A stretch of 64,000 bases of DNA. It comes from Pelagihabitans sp947500445 (GTDB lineage: Bacteria; Bacteroidota; Bacteroidia; Flavobacteriales; Flavobacteriaceae). The translations under genes were made by a program, and so were the position numbers. The stretch lies in NCBI RefSeq assembly GCF_050589625.1, contig NZ_JBNGOP010000021.1, positions 1 through 64,000 of the forward strand, written 5' to 3'. The notes under the pieces are model-generated. The model was not told where the DNA came from. It was given only the letters and a program-made list of their open reading frames with translations, and made no database searches. This document shows, one piece after another, positions 44,110 through 53,042 of the stretch. The first letter of the stretch is position 1. Every line of letters starts with the position of its first letter.

Positions 44110-45630
44110 ATGAAAGAACGATACGATGTGGTCATCATCGGCAGTGGTATGGGCGGCCTAGTGGCTGCCAATATTCTTGCCCGTGAGGGGAAATCGGTCT
44201 GCGTATTGGAGAAGAACAACCAATTCGGGGGCAACTTACAGACCTTTGTGCGCGAAAAAACGATTTTCGATACGGGCGTACACTATTTGGGCGGGCTCTC
44301 CAAAGGCCAAAACCTTTATCGGTATTTTGAGTATTTGGATGTTTTGGACGGCTTGGAATTCAAACAACTCGATCGGGACGGTTTTGACATCATTACTTTC
44401 GACGACGATCCCAATGAATATCCACATGCGCAGGGTTATGAAAATTTTGAAAATAGCCTTATCGCGCAATTCCCCGAAGAGGCCAAAGCCATTCGAACCT
44501 ATACCGCCAAATTACGGGAGATCTGCGCCAAGTTTCCCTTGTACAACCTCCAATTGGGCAAACCCTATTACGAAGATTCCGATATGTTCGAGGCCCCGGC
44601 AAAGCCCTATATCGATTCGCTGACACAAAACAAAAAACTTCGGGCGGTACTGGCCGGGTCCAATCTGTTGTATGCGGGAGATGCCGATAAAAGTCCGTTT
44701 TATGTGCATGCGCTATCCGTCAATTCCTATATTGAAAGTGCCTATCGGTGCGCAGATGGAGGCAGCCAGATCACCAAAAGGTTGATCCGCAAGCTAAAAG
44801 AACACGGGGGCGATGCCTTTAAACACCAAGAGGTGGTCAATTTTGAAGTGGTGGACAAAAGGGTGGTTTCGGTCAGCACCAAAAAAGGGGATGTTGTCCG
44901 CGGGGATATTTTTATCTCGAACATCGAACCCAAAACCACGGTAAAATTGGTAGGGGAACAGCATTTTCGAAAATCGTACGGCAAACGCATTTCGGAAATC
45001 GATAGTACCATTTCGGCCTTTAGCATCCATTTGGTGCTCAAACCAAAAACCTTCCCGTACCTCAATAAAAATTACTACCACTTTAAAAACCATGATGCGG
45101 TTTGGAACGGCCACCAATACACGGCGGAAAGCTGGCCGGAAACCTATATGGTCTCCATGGGCGTTAGAAAGGACCAGGACGAATGGGGCGACCAATTAAC
45201 GGCCATTTCCTATATGCGTTACGAGGAAGTGGAGCCATGGGCGGCAACCTTCAATACCGTTGCCCATAAAAATAACAGGGGGGAAACCTATGAGGATTTT
45301 AAAAAAGCACGGACCGAAATTTTTCTTGACGAACTGGAGAAAAAATTTCCGAACATCCGGGAGTGCGTTCAATCGGTACATACCTCAACACCGTTGTCCT
45401 ACCGTGATTATATAGGTTGCAATCGGGGATCCATGTACGGCTATGTAAAGGACGTGAGCAATCCGTTAAAATCGTTCATATCGCCCCGGACCAAAATTCC
45501 GAACCTGCTTTTTACCGGACAAAGCCTTAACATGCACGGTATTTTAGGGGTCACCATTAGCGGTGTGCTTACCTGTTCCGAAATTTTGGGAGGGGCCTAT
45601 CTGCTGGAGAAGATTGTTGGCGAAAGTTAG
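44110..45630 (+). CDS. FAD-dependent oxidoreductase of the phytoene desaturase/carotenoid isomerase type
   Basis: A 506-residue flavoprotein: the FAD loop GSGMGGLVAANILAREGKSV (about 12-31), EKNNQFGGNLQTF, and the CrtI-like C-terminus NLLFTGQSLNMHGILGVTIS. The family includes phytoene desaturases, carotenoid isomerases and retinol saturases. Near a flexirubin cluster such an enzyme could desaturate or isomerise the polyene, but carotenoid metabolism is an alternative. No other carotenoid genes are in the window. It begins 184 bases after the sulfurtransferase, so may have its own promoter. Confidence 0.87.
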   Translation: MKERYDVVIIGSGMGGLVAANILAREGKSVCVLEKNNQFGGNLQTFVREKTIFDTGVHYLGGLSKGQNLYRYFEYLDVLDGLEFKQLDRDGFDIITFDDDPNEYPHAQGYENFENSLIAQFPEEAKAIRTYTAKLREICAKFPLYNLQLGKPYYEDSDMFEAPAKPYIDSLTQNKKLRAVLAGSNLLYAGDADKSPFYVHALSVNSYIESAYRCADGGSQITKRLIRKLKEHGGDAFKHQEVVNFEVVDKRVVSVSTKKGDVVRGDIFISNIEPKTTVKLVGEQHFRKSYGKRISEIDSTISAFSIHLVLKPKTFPYLNKNYYHFKNHDAVWNGHQYTAESWPETYMVSMGVRKDQDEWGDQLTAISYMRYEEVEPWAATFNTVAHKNNRGETYEDFKKARTEIFLDELEKKFPNIRECVQSVHTSTPLSYRDYIGCNRGSMYGYVKDVSNPLKSFISPRTKIPNLLFTGQSLNMHGILGVTISGVLTCSEILGGAYLLEKIVGES

Positions 45631-45712
45631 GAGTTAGGAGTGAAAATTACCTTTTCAGCCGATATCACCAAAAGCATTGCCCGACCTTTTTCATAGAACG
45701 GACGGAATACTT

Positions 45713-46486
45713 TTAGCTTTCCTTGGGGGGCGGACTTACGGATGTCCACCCACCATCAACGATAATTGTCTGGCCCGTAATCTGTCCCGAACTATCCGCC
45801 AATAAAAACAGAATGGTCTTCGCGATATCCGATGTTGTAGAAACGATTCCGGTAGGCGTAATTTCTTCCCAAATAGCCTTGTAGTTTTCATCCGATTGGG
45901 TGCGTTCGGTCAATGTTGCCCCGGGAGCTACCGCGTTTACGGTTATTTTATACTTTGCCAATTCAACACTCAAGCTTTTGGCCAACATCTCCAGGGCGGC
46001 TTTGGTCATCCCGTATGCCGACAGCTTGGGGTGTGCTCGATGCCCAGTGACCGACGACATAAAAATGATCCGTCCGCCGGTTTCTTGTTCAATGAATTGC
46101 TTGGTTGCCGCTTGGGCGAGAAAAAAGGAACCCTGCAAGTTAATGGACGTCAGTTTTTGAAAATTCTCCAGTTTGTAATCGATAAAATCACCAAAAGTAG
46201 TGATGCCCGAGTTTGCGATTACAAAATCCAACTTCCCAAAGTCGGCTATTGCCGTCCGCACCATCTTTTGAATGACCTCAAGATCGCCGGAATCCCCGAC
46301 TACCGAACTGCATTTCCCATGATGAGCACGAATTTCGCCGATAGCCCTTTCAAGCGCTTTGTCATCAATATCGTTCAATACGAGCGATGCGCCCGAATTT
46401 GAAAGCATTTTGGCAATCTCGAACCCGATACCGATTGCCGCACCCGTTATTATGGCTACTTTGCCATCATAAGAAAAATGTATCAT
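45713..46486 (-). CDS. Short-chain dehydrogenase (sugar-type SDR), 1
   Basis: A 257-residue SDR. The cofactor loop is ITGAAIGIGFEIA, the NSG variant of NNAG occurs in FVIANSGITTFG, the catalytic Ser is in IIFMSSVTGHRAHP, and Tyr/Lys are in YGMTKAALEM. The terminal GQIISGQ-like end reads ITGQTIIVDGGWT. It is 4 bases downstream of a second SDR and an IlvD/Edd dehydratase on the same strand. Together they fit non-phosphorylative oxidation of a sugar or sugar acid; the substrate cannot be assigned. Confidence 0.88.
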   Translation of the reverse strand: MIHFSYDGKVAIITGAAIGIGFEIAKMLSNSGASLVLNDIDDKALERAIGEIRAHHGKCSSVVGDSGDLEVIQKMVRTAIADFGKLDFVIANSGITTFGDFIDYKLENFQKLTSINLQGSFFLAQAATKQFIEQETGGRIIFMSSVTGHRAHPKLSAYGMTKAALEMLAKSLSVELAKYKITVNAVAPGATLTERTQSDENYKAIWEEITPTGIVSTTSDIAKTILFLLADSSGQITGQTIIVDGGWTSVSPPPKES

Positions 46487-46490
46487 TGCA

Positions 46491-47276
46491 CTAGCTGTTA
46501 AGCGTTAAAAAACCACCATCGATCGGGTAAAAACTACCGGTTACAAAACCGGCCTCATCGGAACAGAGGTATAGGGCGAGGTTCGCAATTTCATCGGGCC
46601 GTCCCATACGCCCGATCGGTTGTGTTTTTGATAATTTTTCGAACATTTCCCGTTTGTTTTCCGGATAGTTCTCCTCCAAATAATTGTCTACAAAAGGGGT
46701 ATGCACTCGTCCGGGACCAATAGCGTTACACCTGATGTTGTCGTTGATATAATCTTTGGCTATCGATGTGGTCATGGCATACACGGCCCCTTTGCTCATG
46801 GAATACCCGAACCTATCGGGAAGTCCCACAACGGCCGCAACGGAGGCCATGTTGAGAATGACGCCACCACCGGACTTTTTCATCAACGGCACACAAAAGT
46901 GCAAACAATTGTACGCGCCCATGATGTTTATGGCGCACATTTTATCCATATCCAGAAAGGAAGTTTGTTCCACATTACCGATTTGGGCAATAGCTGCATT
47001 ATTTACCAAAATAGCTATGGAACCGGAAATATCATAAACTTTCTGAAAAACGGCCCCGACGTCTTCGTGACTGCCGATATCACATTGGTGAAATTTTGCC
47101 GCTCCCGACTGTGCTTCAATTTCCTTTACTGCAAGATTTCCCTTCTCGGCATCAATATCCAAAATATGAACAAAAGCCCCTTGTCTGGCAAATACCTTGC
47201 TGATGCTTTCTCCAATGCCTTTTGCGCCTCCGGTAACAACGGCAACTTTTCCCGACAAGTCGAATATTGGTTTCAT
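46491..47276 (-). CDS. Short-chain dehydrogenase (sugar-type SDR), 2
   Basis: A 261-residue SDR with TGGAKGIGESIS, LVNNAAIAQIG, Ser in LNMASVAAVVGLPD and YSMSKGAVYAM. The tail VTGSFYPIDGGFL is typical. Sequence similarity to the following SDR is limited to family motifs, so they probably act on successive intermediates. It is 34 bases after the dehydratase gene in the same operon. Homologues in marine flavobacteria often serve in fucose, rhamnose or uronate breakdown; that is family knowledge, not shown here. Confidence 0.88.
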   Translation of the reverse strand: MKPIFDLSGKVAVVTGGAKGIGESISKVFARQGAFVHILDIDAEKGNLAVKEIEAQSGAAKFHQCDIGSHEDVGAVFQKVYDISGSIAILVNNAAIAQIGNVEQTSFLDMDKMCAINIMGAYNCLHFCVPLMKKSGGGVILNMASVAAVVGLPDRFGYSMSKGAVYAMTTSIAKDYINDNIRCNAIGPGRVHTPFVDNYLEENYPENKREMFEKLSKTQPIGRMGRPDEIANLALYLCSDEAGFVTGSFYPIDGGFLTLNS

Positions 47277-47310
47277 CTGTTAATATTTATTGTTTTTTTT
47301 GTTCCAAACT

Positions 47311-49044
47311 TTAGTGGGAATCCCTCTTGACCTCGCTCCCCGAATTTCCCTTTAAAAAATCCAGGTCGACCCCTTCGTGGGCCTGCTCTACATGTTCGAT
47401 ATACATTTTGGTGTATCCCCTGGCATAACCAAGATCTGGGGCCTTCCACCTTTTTTTACGCTCCGCCAATTCTTCCTCCGAAACGTGTAGCGTCAATTTT
47501 CTATTGGGTACGTCCAATTCAATGATGTCACCCGTTTGCACCAATCCGAACGTACCGCCGACCGCAGCTTCCGGAGATATGTGCAACACCACCGTTCCGA
47601 AGGCGGTACCGCTCATACGGCCATCGGAAATTCGTACCATATCGGTTATCCCTTTGTCCAGCATCGTTTTCGGCAATCCGATATTCCCGACTTCGGGCAT
47701 TCCCGGATAGCCTTTCGGACCGGCATTTTTCAATACCAGAACCGAATTTTCATCCAAATCCAGATCGGGCAGGTTTACCCGGGCCTTATAATCTTCAATA
47801 TCCTCAAAAACAAAGGCCCTTCCCTTGTGCTGCATCAAGGCCGGAGTGGCCGCCGAAGGTTTGATTATTGCACCATTGGGGCATAGGTTGCCTTTCACTA
47901 CCGCTATTCCCGAATCGTGTTTTACGGGTTTTTCCACCGTTCCTATGACCGCTTCGTTATAGCATGCCGCCGCTTCGGAGTTTGCGCCGATGGATTTTCC
48001 GTTCACCGTTAATGCGGTGTTGTTTAAATGGGCACGCAGCCCTTTTAGGATTACCGGTAAACCCCCCGCATAATACAGGTCTTCCATCATGTACTTCCCC
48101 GATGGCTGTAAATTGGCCAACAGCGGTATTTTCGCCGAAAATTCATCAAAATCCTCAAGGGTCAGTGGTACCCCTACCCGCCCGGCAATTGCAAGCAAAT
48201 GCACCACAAAATTGGTGGAGCCCCCAATACCCGCGTTTACCATAATCGCATTTTCGAAGGCTTCCCGGGTCAGCACTTTTGAAAGTTTCAAATCTTCCTT
48301 TACCATATCCACAATGCGCCTACCGGTCAGGTGTGCCAATACTTTTCTGCGTGCGTCCGCCGCCGGAATGGCGGCATTATGGGGGAGGGACATTCCCAAA
48401 GCTTCTATCATACAGGCCATTGTGGAAGCTGTTCCCATGACCGCGCAGTGCCCATCGCTGCGGCACATGGCCGCTTCGATCTCCACAAATTCTTTCTGAC
48501 TTAGATCTCCTTTTCTATTGGCCTCGCTTAATTTCCAAAGATCGGTCGTGCCCACGTCCTTACCTTTGTGTTTGCCGTTCAACATTGGCCCTCCCGATAG
48601 AAATATGGTGGGAAGATCTACACTGGCGGCCCCCATCAGGATCGAAGGTGTTGTTTTGTCGCAACCACCCAACAATACGACGCCGTCCATAGGATTTCCG
48701 CGAATGCTCTCCTCGGCGTCCATACTCGCCAAATTCCGATATAGCATGGTGGTGGGTTTCATTAAAGTTTCTCCCAAGGACATTACGGGGAACTCCAACG
48801 GAAAGCCCCCGGCTTCCCAAACGCCCCTTTTTACATGTTCGGCCAATTGACGCAAATGTCCATTGCACGGGGTTAGCTCGGACCAGGTATTGCAAATACC
48901 GATAACGGGCTTGCCTTCAAATTCATCTGCCGGATAACCCTGGTTCTTCATCCAAGCCCGATAAATGAACCCATCCTTCCCCGTTTTACCGAACCATTTT
49001 TGGCTTCGCAAGTCTTTTTTTATATCCGTCATATCTTGTTTCAA
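47311..49044 (-). CDS. IlvD/Edd-family sugar-acid dehydratase
   Basis: A 577-residue Fe-S dehydratase. The cluster ligands are Cys51 in IGICNTW, Cys128 in GGCDKTTP (next to Lys130, the metal-site lysine) and Cys200 in SDGHCAVMGTASTM. The C-terminal RISDGRMSGTAFGTVVLHIS and PEAAVGG are of the arabonate/xylonate/gluconate type rather than branched-chain amino-acid IlvD. Two SDR genes follow, so it likely converts an aldonate made by one SDR to a 2-keto-3-deoxy acid. The start may be Met1 or Met5. It is first in the three-gene operon. Confidence 0.9.
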   Translation of the reverse strand: MKQDMTDIKKDLRSQKWFGKTGKDGFIYRAWMKNQGYPADEFEGKPVIGICNTWSELTPCNGHLRQLAEHVKRGVWEAGGFPLEFPVMSLGETLMKPTTMLYRNLASMDAEESIRGNPMDGVVLLGGCDKTTPSILMGAASVDLPTIFLSGGPMLNGKHKGKDVGTTDLWKLSEANRKGDLSQKEFVEIEAAMCRSDGHCAVMGTASTMACMIEALGMSLPHNAAIPAADARRKVLAHLTGRRIVDMVKEDLKLSKVLTREAFENAIMVNAGIGGSTNFVVHLLAIAGRVGVPLTLEDFDEFSAKIPLLANLQPSGKYMMEDLYYAGGLPVILKGLRAHLNNTALTVNGKSIGANSEAAACYNEAVIGTVEKPVKHDSGIAVVKGNLCPNGAIIKPSAATPALMQHKGRAFVFEDIEDYKARVNLPDLDLDENSVLVLKNAGPKGYPGMPEVGNIGLPKTMLDKGITDMVRISDGRMSGTAFGTVVLHISPEAAVGGTFGLVQTGDIIELDVPNRKLTLHVSEEELAERKKRWKAPDLGYARGYTKMYIEHVEQAHEGVDLDFLKGNSGSEVKRDSH

Positions 49045-49614
49045 TTTACGCCTAGATCGGCGTTGCTGTTTTTGGCGGTCAGGTCAAGATACGCTCTTTT
49101 CCTTTCTATTTGACCCGCTTTGGGGGGCACCGATGCAGAAATTAAGGCCTTGGTACTTTTAAGGCCAAAACAACTAAGCATTCGGTGATTTAAGGAAAAG
49201 TAGTTTCTCTTTTAAAAGCGTCCGTTTTTAGAACGATTATGTATAAAAAATAGTCTTGGAAAAAATCGAAAATACTCCATAACCTACTTATTTTCAAATA
49301 CTTAAAACAACATCTAAACTATTACGCACCGATTTGGACACCACTGTTGGCCTTGATACTAAAGATAGGTATTTGTGTGCTATTGGCATCATCCGCCATA
49401 TTTATCGCACAAAAAAATAAGCATTGTTATAAAATAGGTGTACGCATTTTTGCAGCGAAAATACCCACGGTGGAACGTTTATTTGAGAAGGACGCCAAAG
49501 GAAAAAAGATACTTTATAAACTTTATTCAGATTTTCTAAAACTTTTACGGTATGCAGTTTTAGTATTCCGTAGGGTGCCGAAATGCAAGAAACCTATTGT
49601 TGTGCTTTCGTTTT
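49045..49614. other. Intergenic stretch with no supported gene
   Basis: Leader region of the dehydratase operon plus AT-rich sequence. A 96-codon + ORF at 49347-49637 begins with TTG, runs into the end of the ATPase gene in antisense and shows no family features, so it is not called. No terminator hairpin was recognised. Confidence 0.4.
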
Positions 49615-51057
49615 TTAATTGTTCGTTTTCATTTTAAGTGTAATCTCTCCGATATTATAGGCATATATTGATGCTGGAAGAAAAGTAAAACTCAAGTCTT
49701 GTGTTTCTTTCGTTCCCATTTCATCAATTGAGGTAACAACGGCAGCCTTGAGTTTATTTGTTTCACAAAACTTAATTAGACTTTTCAATTCTTGGGGTTT
49801 ATCAAAATATCGATTACTCCACTTGATTTCTACTCCCCAAACAGGTTTGTAATTTTTATCATCTACTAAAACAAGGTCTACCTCTCCTTCAATTCTGCCG
49901 TCTTTCCATCTGGCATAAGTTAAATCTAGCTGTTCTCGGTGCATCCATTGTGAAAGTATTGCCGTTTCAACCATGTTTCCCATCTCCTGGTCCGTCTCAC
50001 TTATCGGTGAGAATAAAGCTGTGCGCAGTGATGAATTAGTAAGATATACTTTGAAGCTTGTTATCCTTTTCAATCTTTTTGCATTGACCCCAACTTTGTT
50101 CAATACTTTAATGAGGAATGCTGCTTCTAAATATTCTAGATATTTTTTTAAGGTATCCTTTTGAATCCCACTTTCCCTGGACATTGTTTCATAAGAAAAT
50201 TCGTTTCCGGTATTATAAGCTATATATGTAAAAAATCTGTTTAATTCTTGGACATCTTTAATTCCATACAAGCTTGGTAAATCTCTGAGCAGCACTTTAT
50301 CTACGATATCATTTTTTACGTATCTTCCCATAGCACCTTGTATTTTCTCGGATAATACGACCTCAGGGTAGCCCCCAAAATTTAAATAATGAACAAATTC
50401 TTTATTTAAAGCTTTTGAGTCATGGGTTAAGCAATACCGTATATCCCTATCTCCATATTGAATTTCACCTTCAAAAATTAGATGGTCTAAATTTTTCAAA
50501 TGGATATATTCCTGAAATGTCAACGGAGGTAACAAGAAATCGGTAAATCTGCCCGCTCCACTTTCCGTACTATGCCATTTCAAAGCTGCGGCCGCTGAGC
50601 CTGAAACAATGAATTTCGTTTCAGGATATGAGTCGACCAATACCTTTAAATGTCTTTCCCAATCTTTCAAGTATTGTATTTCATCAAAAAAGACAGAACA
50701 GCCATTAAGGTTTTCAAGGTTTAAGGCTTTTTTACATAGCGTTAAAACCTCCTCTAAGCTTAAATTGACATAAATCGGGTTATCAATGCCTATAAAGAAT
50801 AGTTTATGGGGGTTTGTTCCTTCTTTCAGTAAGTTTTCAATGCAATGAAATAACATTACCGTTTTACCAACCCTTCTAGGTCCCATTAAAACTAAAGCTC
50901 TTTTGACGTTTCTTTCAAGAACGAATGGATAAAAGAGATCAAAGTACAATCTCTTGGACATTGCACTATACGTGTTCGGTATCTCCCTGGTAATCCACCA
51001 TGGATTTTCATAGCGAAGGCGTTCGATAATCTTTGCTGTCGGAATAGGGTTTAACAT
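49615..51057 (-). CDS. AAA+-type ATPase with C-terminal nuclease-like DUF4143 domain
   Basis: A 480-residue protein of the archaeal/bacterial AAA_14-DUF4143 family. Walker A is GPRRVGKT (59-66), Walker B-like is SVFFDEIQYLKDWE (about 121-134), and the sensor region reads KFIVSGSAAAALK. The C-terminal region has EGEVDLVLVDDKN followed by WGVEIKWSNRY, the D-x(n)-E-x-K pattern of PD-(D/E)XK nucleases. Such proteins are common accessory genes of unknown function, sometimes linked to mobile elements. Stands alone between two gaps, with a promoter-like box just upstream. Confidence 0.88.
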   Translation of the reverse strand: MLNPIPTAKIIERLRYENPWWITREIPNTYSAMSKRLYFDLFYPFVLERNVKRALVLMGPRRVGKTVMLFHCIENLLKEGTNPHKLFFIGIDNPIYVNLSLEEVLTLCKKALNLENLNGCSVFFDEIQYLKDWERHLKVLVDSYPETKFIVSGSAAAALKWHSTESGAGRFTDFLLPPLTFQEYIHLKNLDHLIFEGEIQYGDRDIRYCLTHDSKALNKEFVHYLNFGGYPEVVLSEKIQGAMGRYVKNDIVDKVLLRDLPSLYGIKDVQELNRFFTYIAYNTGNEFSYETMSRESGIQKDTLKKYLEYLEAAFLIKVLNKVGVNAKRLKRITSFKVYLTNSSLRTALFSPISETDQEMGNMVETAILSQWMHREQLDLTYARWKDGRIEGEVDLVLVDDKNYKPVWGVEIKWSNRYFDKPQELKSLIKFCETNKLKAAVVTSIDEMGTKETQDLSFTFLPASIYAYNIGEITLKMKTNN

Positions 51058-51081
51058 TGTTGTGTTTTCTTCTTAAATATA

Positions 51082-51110
51082 CAAAAATACACAAAATAAG
51101 AAGATTTAAA
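51082..51110 (-). promoter_or_regulatory. Candidate promoter of the AAA+/DUF4143 gene
   Basis: On the - strand TATTTTTG (51082-51089) fits TAnnTTTG, and a TTTTAAA-type stretch near 51105-51110 could serve as the -33 region. The box lies about 25 bases before the start codon, giving a short leader. Confidence 0.35.
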
Positions 51111-51278
51111 ACCCTCTATAATTACATTTATTGAGTTTATAGGACAAATATTGGAGAGTAAAGCGATTAAATTGACAGTCGAATGTTTTACTCAATGACC
51201 CCGGACAACTGAATATCCCTATTACCTATATCCATTTGTTACCCTCTATTTAATGAGAACCTTAAGGTGAAGTGTATT

Positions 51279-51296
51279 ATACCATTTCTGGTGTTA
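51279..51296. repeat. Solo end of the ATACCATTTC element family
   Basis: ATACCATTTCTGGTGTTA differs by one base from the left end of the element at 14304 (ATACCATTTCCGGTGTTA). No second arm was found nearby. Confidence 0.45.
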
Positions 51297-51343
51297 TGGT
51301 TTCTTGGCCAACGGCACTTGTTACAACCGAGCGGTAGCTTTCG

Positions 51344-52042
51344 CTATCGATGGGGAAAGCAGATGATTCCTTGTTGTTCCCTGTCCCAAACCTCAAAATA
51401 CTGCTCTACCACCACCCCTTCTTGCATTACCCGATAAAGAACCCACTCCTGTAGTTGCGCAAAACTTCCCCAGTACTTTTCGTGGTACACTAAAAATTGG
51501 TTTTCCGTTACGTGCAGCGGTTCGGAGAAACGATGGTTGTGCATTTGTTTTGCTACTCTTTCGACAATGGTGACACCGGTACCCCCTAAAAAATCAGGGT
51601 GCGGCCTATCCGGGCCTATTCGATCAAAAAATTCCATGATCCGTTCCCTCCCAAAATGTTCGGCAATTTTGGAAGTGTCCAAATAGGCCTTGGCCAAACT
51701 GCGCTCCGCCTCCGTGTTAACGGCCCAGTTTAACAGGATAAACGAACGCTCTTTTCTTTTTTCCACTTGGTCGATACTGTCCTGTTCGGTAAACCTTCCC
51801 TTTAAAATAAGGTCGTGAAGCACCTCTGCCAACATGGGATCGGGTACGGTGTCTTGCCGTATTACTTCGGGGACTATTCCATAGGCCGTTTCGGTAATTG
51901 TTTGCGAAAACGAGGTCAAAGGGCCAAAAAGAAATAGGAACCGCAACAGACCCAACGCCATATTGGTATTTTTCAAATAGGCTACCATACGATGTAAAAG
52001 TGTGTTGGCCATTTGGAAAGGTTTTAGAAATGTAGTCGTCAT
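51344..52042 (-). CDS. Secreted protein, member of the four-paralogue candidate immunity family (A)
   Basis: A 232-residue protein, or shorter if an internal Met is used; the segment MALGLLRFLFLFGPLTSFSQ looks like the real signal peptide. It shares with the proteins at 53850, 56207 and 57125 an early 'x-D-T-V' (VIRQDTVPDPMLAEVLHDLI), a 'L/F-T-x-x-D-S' segment (GRFTEQDSIDQVEKRKER) and late HRFSEPLHVTENQFLVYHEK. Its start overlaps by ATGA the stop of the upstream gene, the same junction as seen between toxin and partner at 57.7 kb. Function not proven; immunity against the neighbouring toxin is inferred. Most divergent of the four. Confidence 0.65.
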   Translation of the reverse strand: MTTTFLKPFQMANTLLHRMVAYLKNTNMALGLLRFLFLFGPLTSFSQTITETAYGIVPEVIRQDTVPDPMLAEVLHDLILKGRFTEQDSIDQVEKRKERSFILLNWAVNTEAERSLAKAYLDTSKIAEHFGRERIMEFFDRIGPDRPHPDFLGGTGVTIVERVAKQMHNHRFSEPLHVTENQFLVYHEKYWGSFAQLQEWVLYRVMQEGVVVEQYFEVWDREQQGIICFPHR

Positions 52043-52857
52043 TTTTCTTGATCCAGCAATAAAATCGTCATCGTATTTTGGATGGCCCGTTCCGTTTCGC
52101 CCAGCGGTGGAACCGTTACAACATAGGTATCGGCCAAGGATATTTTTCCGTAATGCTTTTCAAAACGATCGTTCGTAAAATTTGCCAGTTCTTCAAATTT
52201 TTCCGCTATGGTCCGTGTTACGTCATCGGTCAAATTTTGAAAACGGGATTCAAGATAGGTCGCTACCGCCTTGGTGGGAGCATCCATATAATGTTTAAAG
52301 TACGGGTAATCCGGAAACGTACACCCTAGTTTATGTTTTTGTAACGATAATGCCAATGCGTTCGGTTTAAAGCTTCTGCAATGGCGAAAATGTTGGGTCA
52401 ACATTTTCTTTTTTTGTTCCTGAAGAAACTTTTGGTGTTCTTTCCTCAAATAATCCACTTTTGCGGCTTCCATGGAGGTCCCTAAAAAGGGCTGTCCATA
52501 TTTGTTTTTTTGAAAGGCCGGTAGCAATCGCTGTTCGTAAAAATCCTGTATGTCCCGTGTATAGGCTATGTCGACCGTATTTGGTTTGTCACCGTCGACC
52601 AATGCTTTTTCGTACCTACGGATATTCTCGATATGGCGGCGTTCAAAACGTTCGAATTGGGCAGCATCTAAAATTTCCCTGAACATACTTAGGTCATAAT
52701 CCCATTCTTCCCAATCCGAAAAAAAATGATGCTCGGAAGAAATCCGTTTTTCTTCTTCATGGGCATACACTTTTTCGGCCTGCTCAAAAGTCAGGTTCAA
52801 ATACTCCAAACGACTTTTATCCAGGTTTACTCGCCACTTGTATTCTTCCGCATCCAT
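52039..52857 (-). CDS. Unknown protein, possible orphan toxin module lacking its 5' part
   Basis: A 272-residue charged protein (EEYKWRVNLDKSRLEYLNLT; QKKKMLTQHFRHCRSFKPN) with no signal peptide and no recognised domain. The frame stays open and coding-looking upstream of the ATG to about 52930 (WQLSNEVGHFEKQGRF) with no earlier start, so the gene may be a displaced C-terminal piece of a larger protein. It is joined by ATGA to a candidate immunity gene. An ordinary cytosolic protein is the alternative. Confidence 0.55.
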   Translation of the reverse strand: MDAEEYKWRVNLDKSRLEYLNLTFEQAEKVYAHEEEKRISSEHHFFSDWEEWDYDLSMFREILDAAQFERFERRHIENIRRYEKALVDGDKPNTVDIAYTRDIQDFYEQRLLPAFQKNKYGQPFLGTSMEAAKVDYLRKEHQKFLQEQKKKMLTQHFRHCRSFKPNALALSLQKHKLGCTFPDYPYFKHYMDAPTKAVATYLESRFQNLTDDVTRTIAEKFEELANFTNDRFEKHYGKISLADTYVVTVPPLGETERAIQNTMTILLLDQEK

Positions 52858-53042
52858 TTCAACTTGTTTTTGGTTAAATCTACCTTGTTTTTCAAAATGA
52901 CCGACTTCGTTCGATAACTGCCAAGAAACCGATTATACCGTTTTTACGTTACAATGGTACTGACACCGACATCCGTTCGGGGTCACGGCCCAAACGAGCT
53001 CACAAAGCTCTCATACGTATCGGTACCTTCATAAAAATAGAG

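Noticed and set aside
49347..49637. 96-codon ORF on + in front of the ATPase gene's 3' end
   Set aside because: TTG start, overlaps the end of a real gene in antisense, and the encoded protein has no recognisable feature beyond one hydrophobic stretch.
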